Positions 15,771-17,858 of a DNA stretch of 17,858 nucleotides are shown here, piece by piece. Source of the stretch: Myxococcota bacterium (lineage in GTDB: Bacteria; Myxococcota; Polyangia; GCA-2747355; JAKLHH01); assembly GCA_022710245.1 (NCBI GenBank), contig JAKLHH010000028.1, positions 1 through 17,858 on the forward strand, written 5' to 3'. The notes beneath the pieces were generated by a model, which saw only the letters and a program-made list of their open reading frames with translations, searched no databases and was not told where the DNA came from. The stretch's first letter is position 1. Each line of letters starts with the position of its first letter. Position numbers and translations under genes: made by a program.

Positions 15771-15797
15771 ACCCTCGGGGCCCCGTCGCGCTAACAA
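15768..15797 (+). promoter_or_regulatory. Candidate promoter of the zinc-ribbon gene
   Basis: TTGACC (15768-15773) and TAACAA (15792-15797) are 18 bp apart. The ATG at 15803 follows within six bases, giving a probable leaderless message. The -35 overlaps the right arm of the inverted repeat. Confidence 0.45.
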
Positions 15798-15802
15798 GGG
15801 CC

Positions 15803-16378
15803 ATGCCTGATCCCTTCCGGACCGTCGTGCAGCGCTGCGGGCTCTGCGAGGTAGAGGGCGACCAGCTCGAGCTCCTCGCCGGGGTGCCGATGTGCGCGGT
15901 CTGCCGCACCGGCGAGGTGGACGATGCGCTGGCGCGGCACGCGCTGTCGTGCACCGTCAAGGAGCTCCACCCGACGCGCGCGACGCTCTGGCGGACGGTG
16001 GAGGTGGTGCGGCCCACCATCCTCGATCTGGCCGTGAAGTGCGGTCCCGATACCCCTCGGGGCTGGCTGCGACGCAGGCTCGGCCAGGGAGACCCGGAGG
16101 TGGGCGACCCCGGCTTCGACGATCGGGTCAAGGTCGAGCCCGCCGACGACAGCTTCACCGAGCTGGCGCTCCGCGTGCTGCGGAGCCCCGGGGTCCCCCA
16201 GGCTGTCCTCGCGGTGATCGACTGCGGCGGCAGCGTCGAGCTCGTGGGACGCACGGTCTGGGTGCGCGCCGAGCGGTCCGGGGACTTCGGCCACATCCCC
16301 GAGCTGGCCACGTTGAAGCTGCTCGCGGTCGCGCTGGCCATCGCGGTGGAGCGGTTCGCGCGAGAGCCCTCGCGCTGA
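15803..16378 (+). CDS. Hypothetical protein with N-terminal zinc ribbon
   Basis: This 191-residue protein opens with two CxxC knuckles, CGLC (Cys12, Cys15) and CAVC (Cys31, Cys34), spaced like a four-Cys zinc ribbon. The body has a GDPGFDDRVKVEP stretch (about 102-114) and an alternating strand/helix region, ending in a hydrophobic helix (LATLKLLAVALAIAVERFA) that may be buried or membrane-associated. I recall the GDPxFDD element in myxobacterial hypotheticals, but no function. It converges on the second kinase gene with a 67-bp gap. The repeat in its promoter suggests individual control. Fold and function are open. Confidence 0.83.
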   Translation: MPDPFRTVVQRCGLCEVEGDQLELLAGVPMCAVCRTGEVDDALARHALSCTVKELHPTRATLWRTVEVVRPTILDLAVKCGPDTPRGWLRRRLGQGDPEVGDPGFDDRVKVEPADDSFTELALRVLRSPGVPQAVLAVIDCGGSVELVGRTVWVRAERSGDFGHIPELATLKLLAVALAIAVERFAREPSR

Positions 16379-16445
16379 GGCCTCACCAGCGTGGTCTGCG
16401 TGGTCTGCTCCTCGGCTGCGAGTTACAGCTTCCCGGAGTGCCCCC

Positions 16446-17858
<1,413 letters not shown>

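Overview
The window is very GC-rich coding DNA. It carries Hanks-type Ser/Thr kinases with transmembrane tails, one with the proline-rich cytoplasmic linker common in myxobacteria, plus several secreted or zinc-binding hypotheticals and short gaps. This suggests a Myxococcota (deltaproteobacterial) chromosome. That assignment is inferred from style and gene content; there is no rRNA or other marker gene.

Layout, left to right. Bases 1-225 hold a 48-bp tandem repeat that stays open on the minus strand as a 16-residue protein repeat running off the left edge. A complete bacteriohemerythrin gene (354-758) follows. Next comes a two-gene unit: a membrane-anchored Ser/Thr kinase (838-2772) overlapped by a CPCC-motif hypothetical (2769-3518). 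A small secreted cysteine-containing protein (3688-4212) has a candidate sigma-54 promoter.

The centre (4340-14378) is one tightly packed five-gene operon: WGR+DUF4132 protein, MoxR-like AAA ATPase, DUF5682 protein, VWA (MIDAS) protein, and a protein with two SWIM zinc fingers. Every junction is a 4-bp GTGA overlap or a gap of at most 14 bp. Gene order and domains match the uncharacterised Escherichia coli yehI (molR)-yehL-yehM-yehP-yehQ region. The AAA and VWA proteins are probably a MoxR/VWA remodelling pair. The WGR and SWIM proteins probably contact nucleic acid. The DUF5682 protein has motifs resembling the TraB/Tiki/EreA hydrolase-like fold and is the best candidate for an enzymatic output. 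This is the most system-like element here and its function is open.

To the right, a 22-bp near-perfect direct repeat (14374-14395 and 15367-15388) brackets a roughly 970-bp segment of lower GC. That segment holds a lone minus-strand secreted protein (14427-14963) and gene debris, which looks like an insertion between the operon and the next gene. Then come a GIY-YIG/UPF0213 nuclease-like protein (15418-15681), an intergenic nested inverted repeat overlapping a promoter, a zinc-ribbon hypothetical (15803-16378), and the 3' two-thirds of a convergent second Ser/Thr kinase (16446 to the right edge, minus strand).

Three genes (838, 15418, 15803) have sigma-70-like elements so close to the start codon that leaderless translation is likely. 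Most other long frames are antisense shadows of real genes, caused by the extreme third-position GC.
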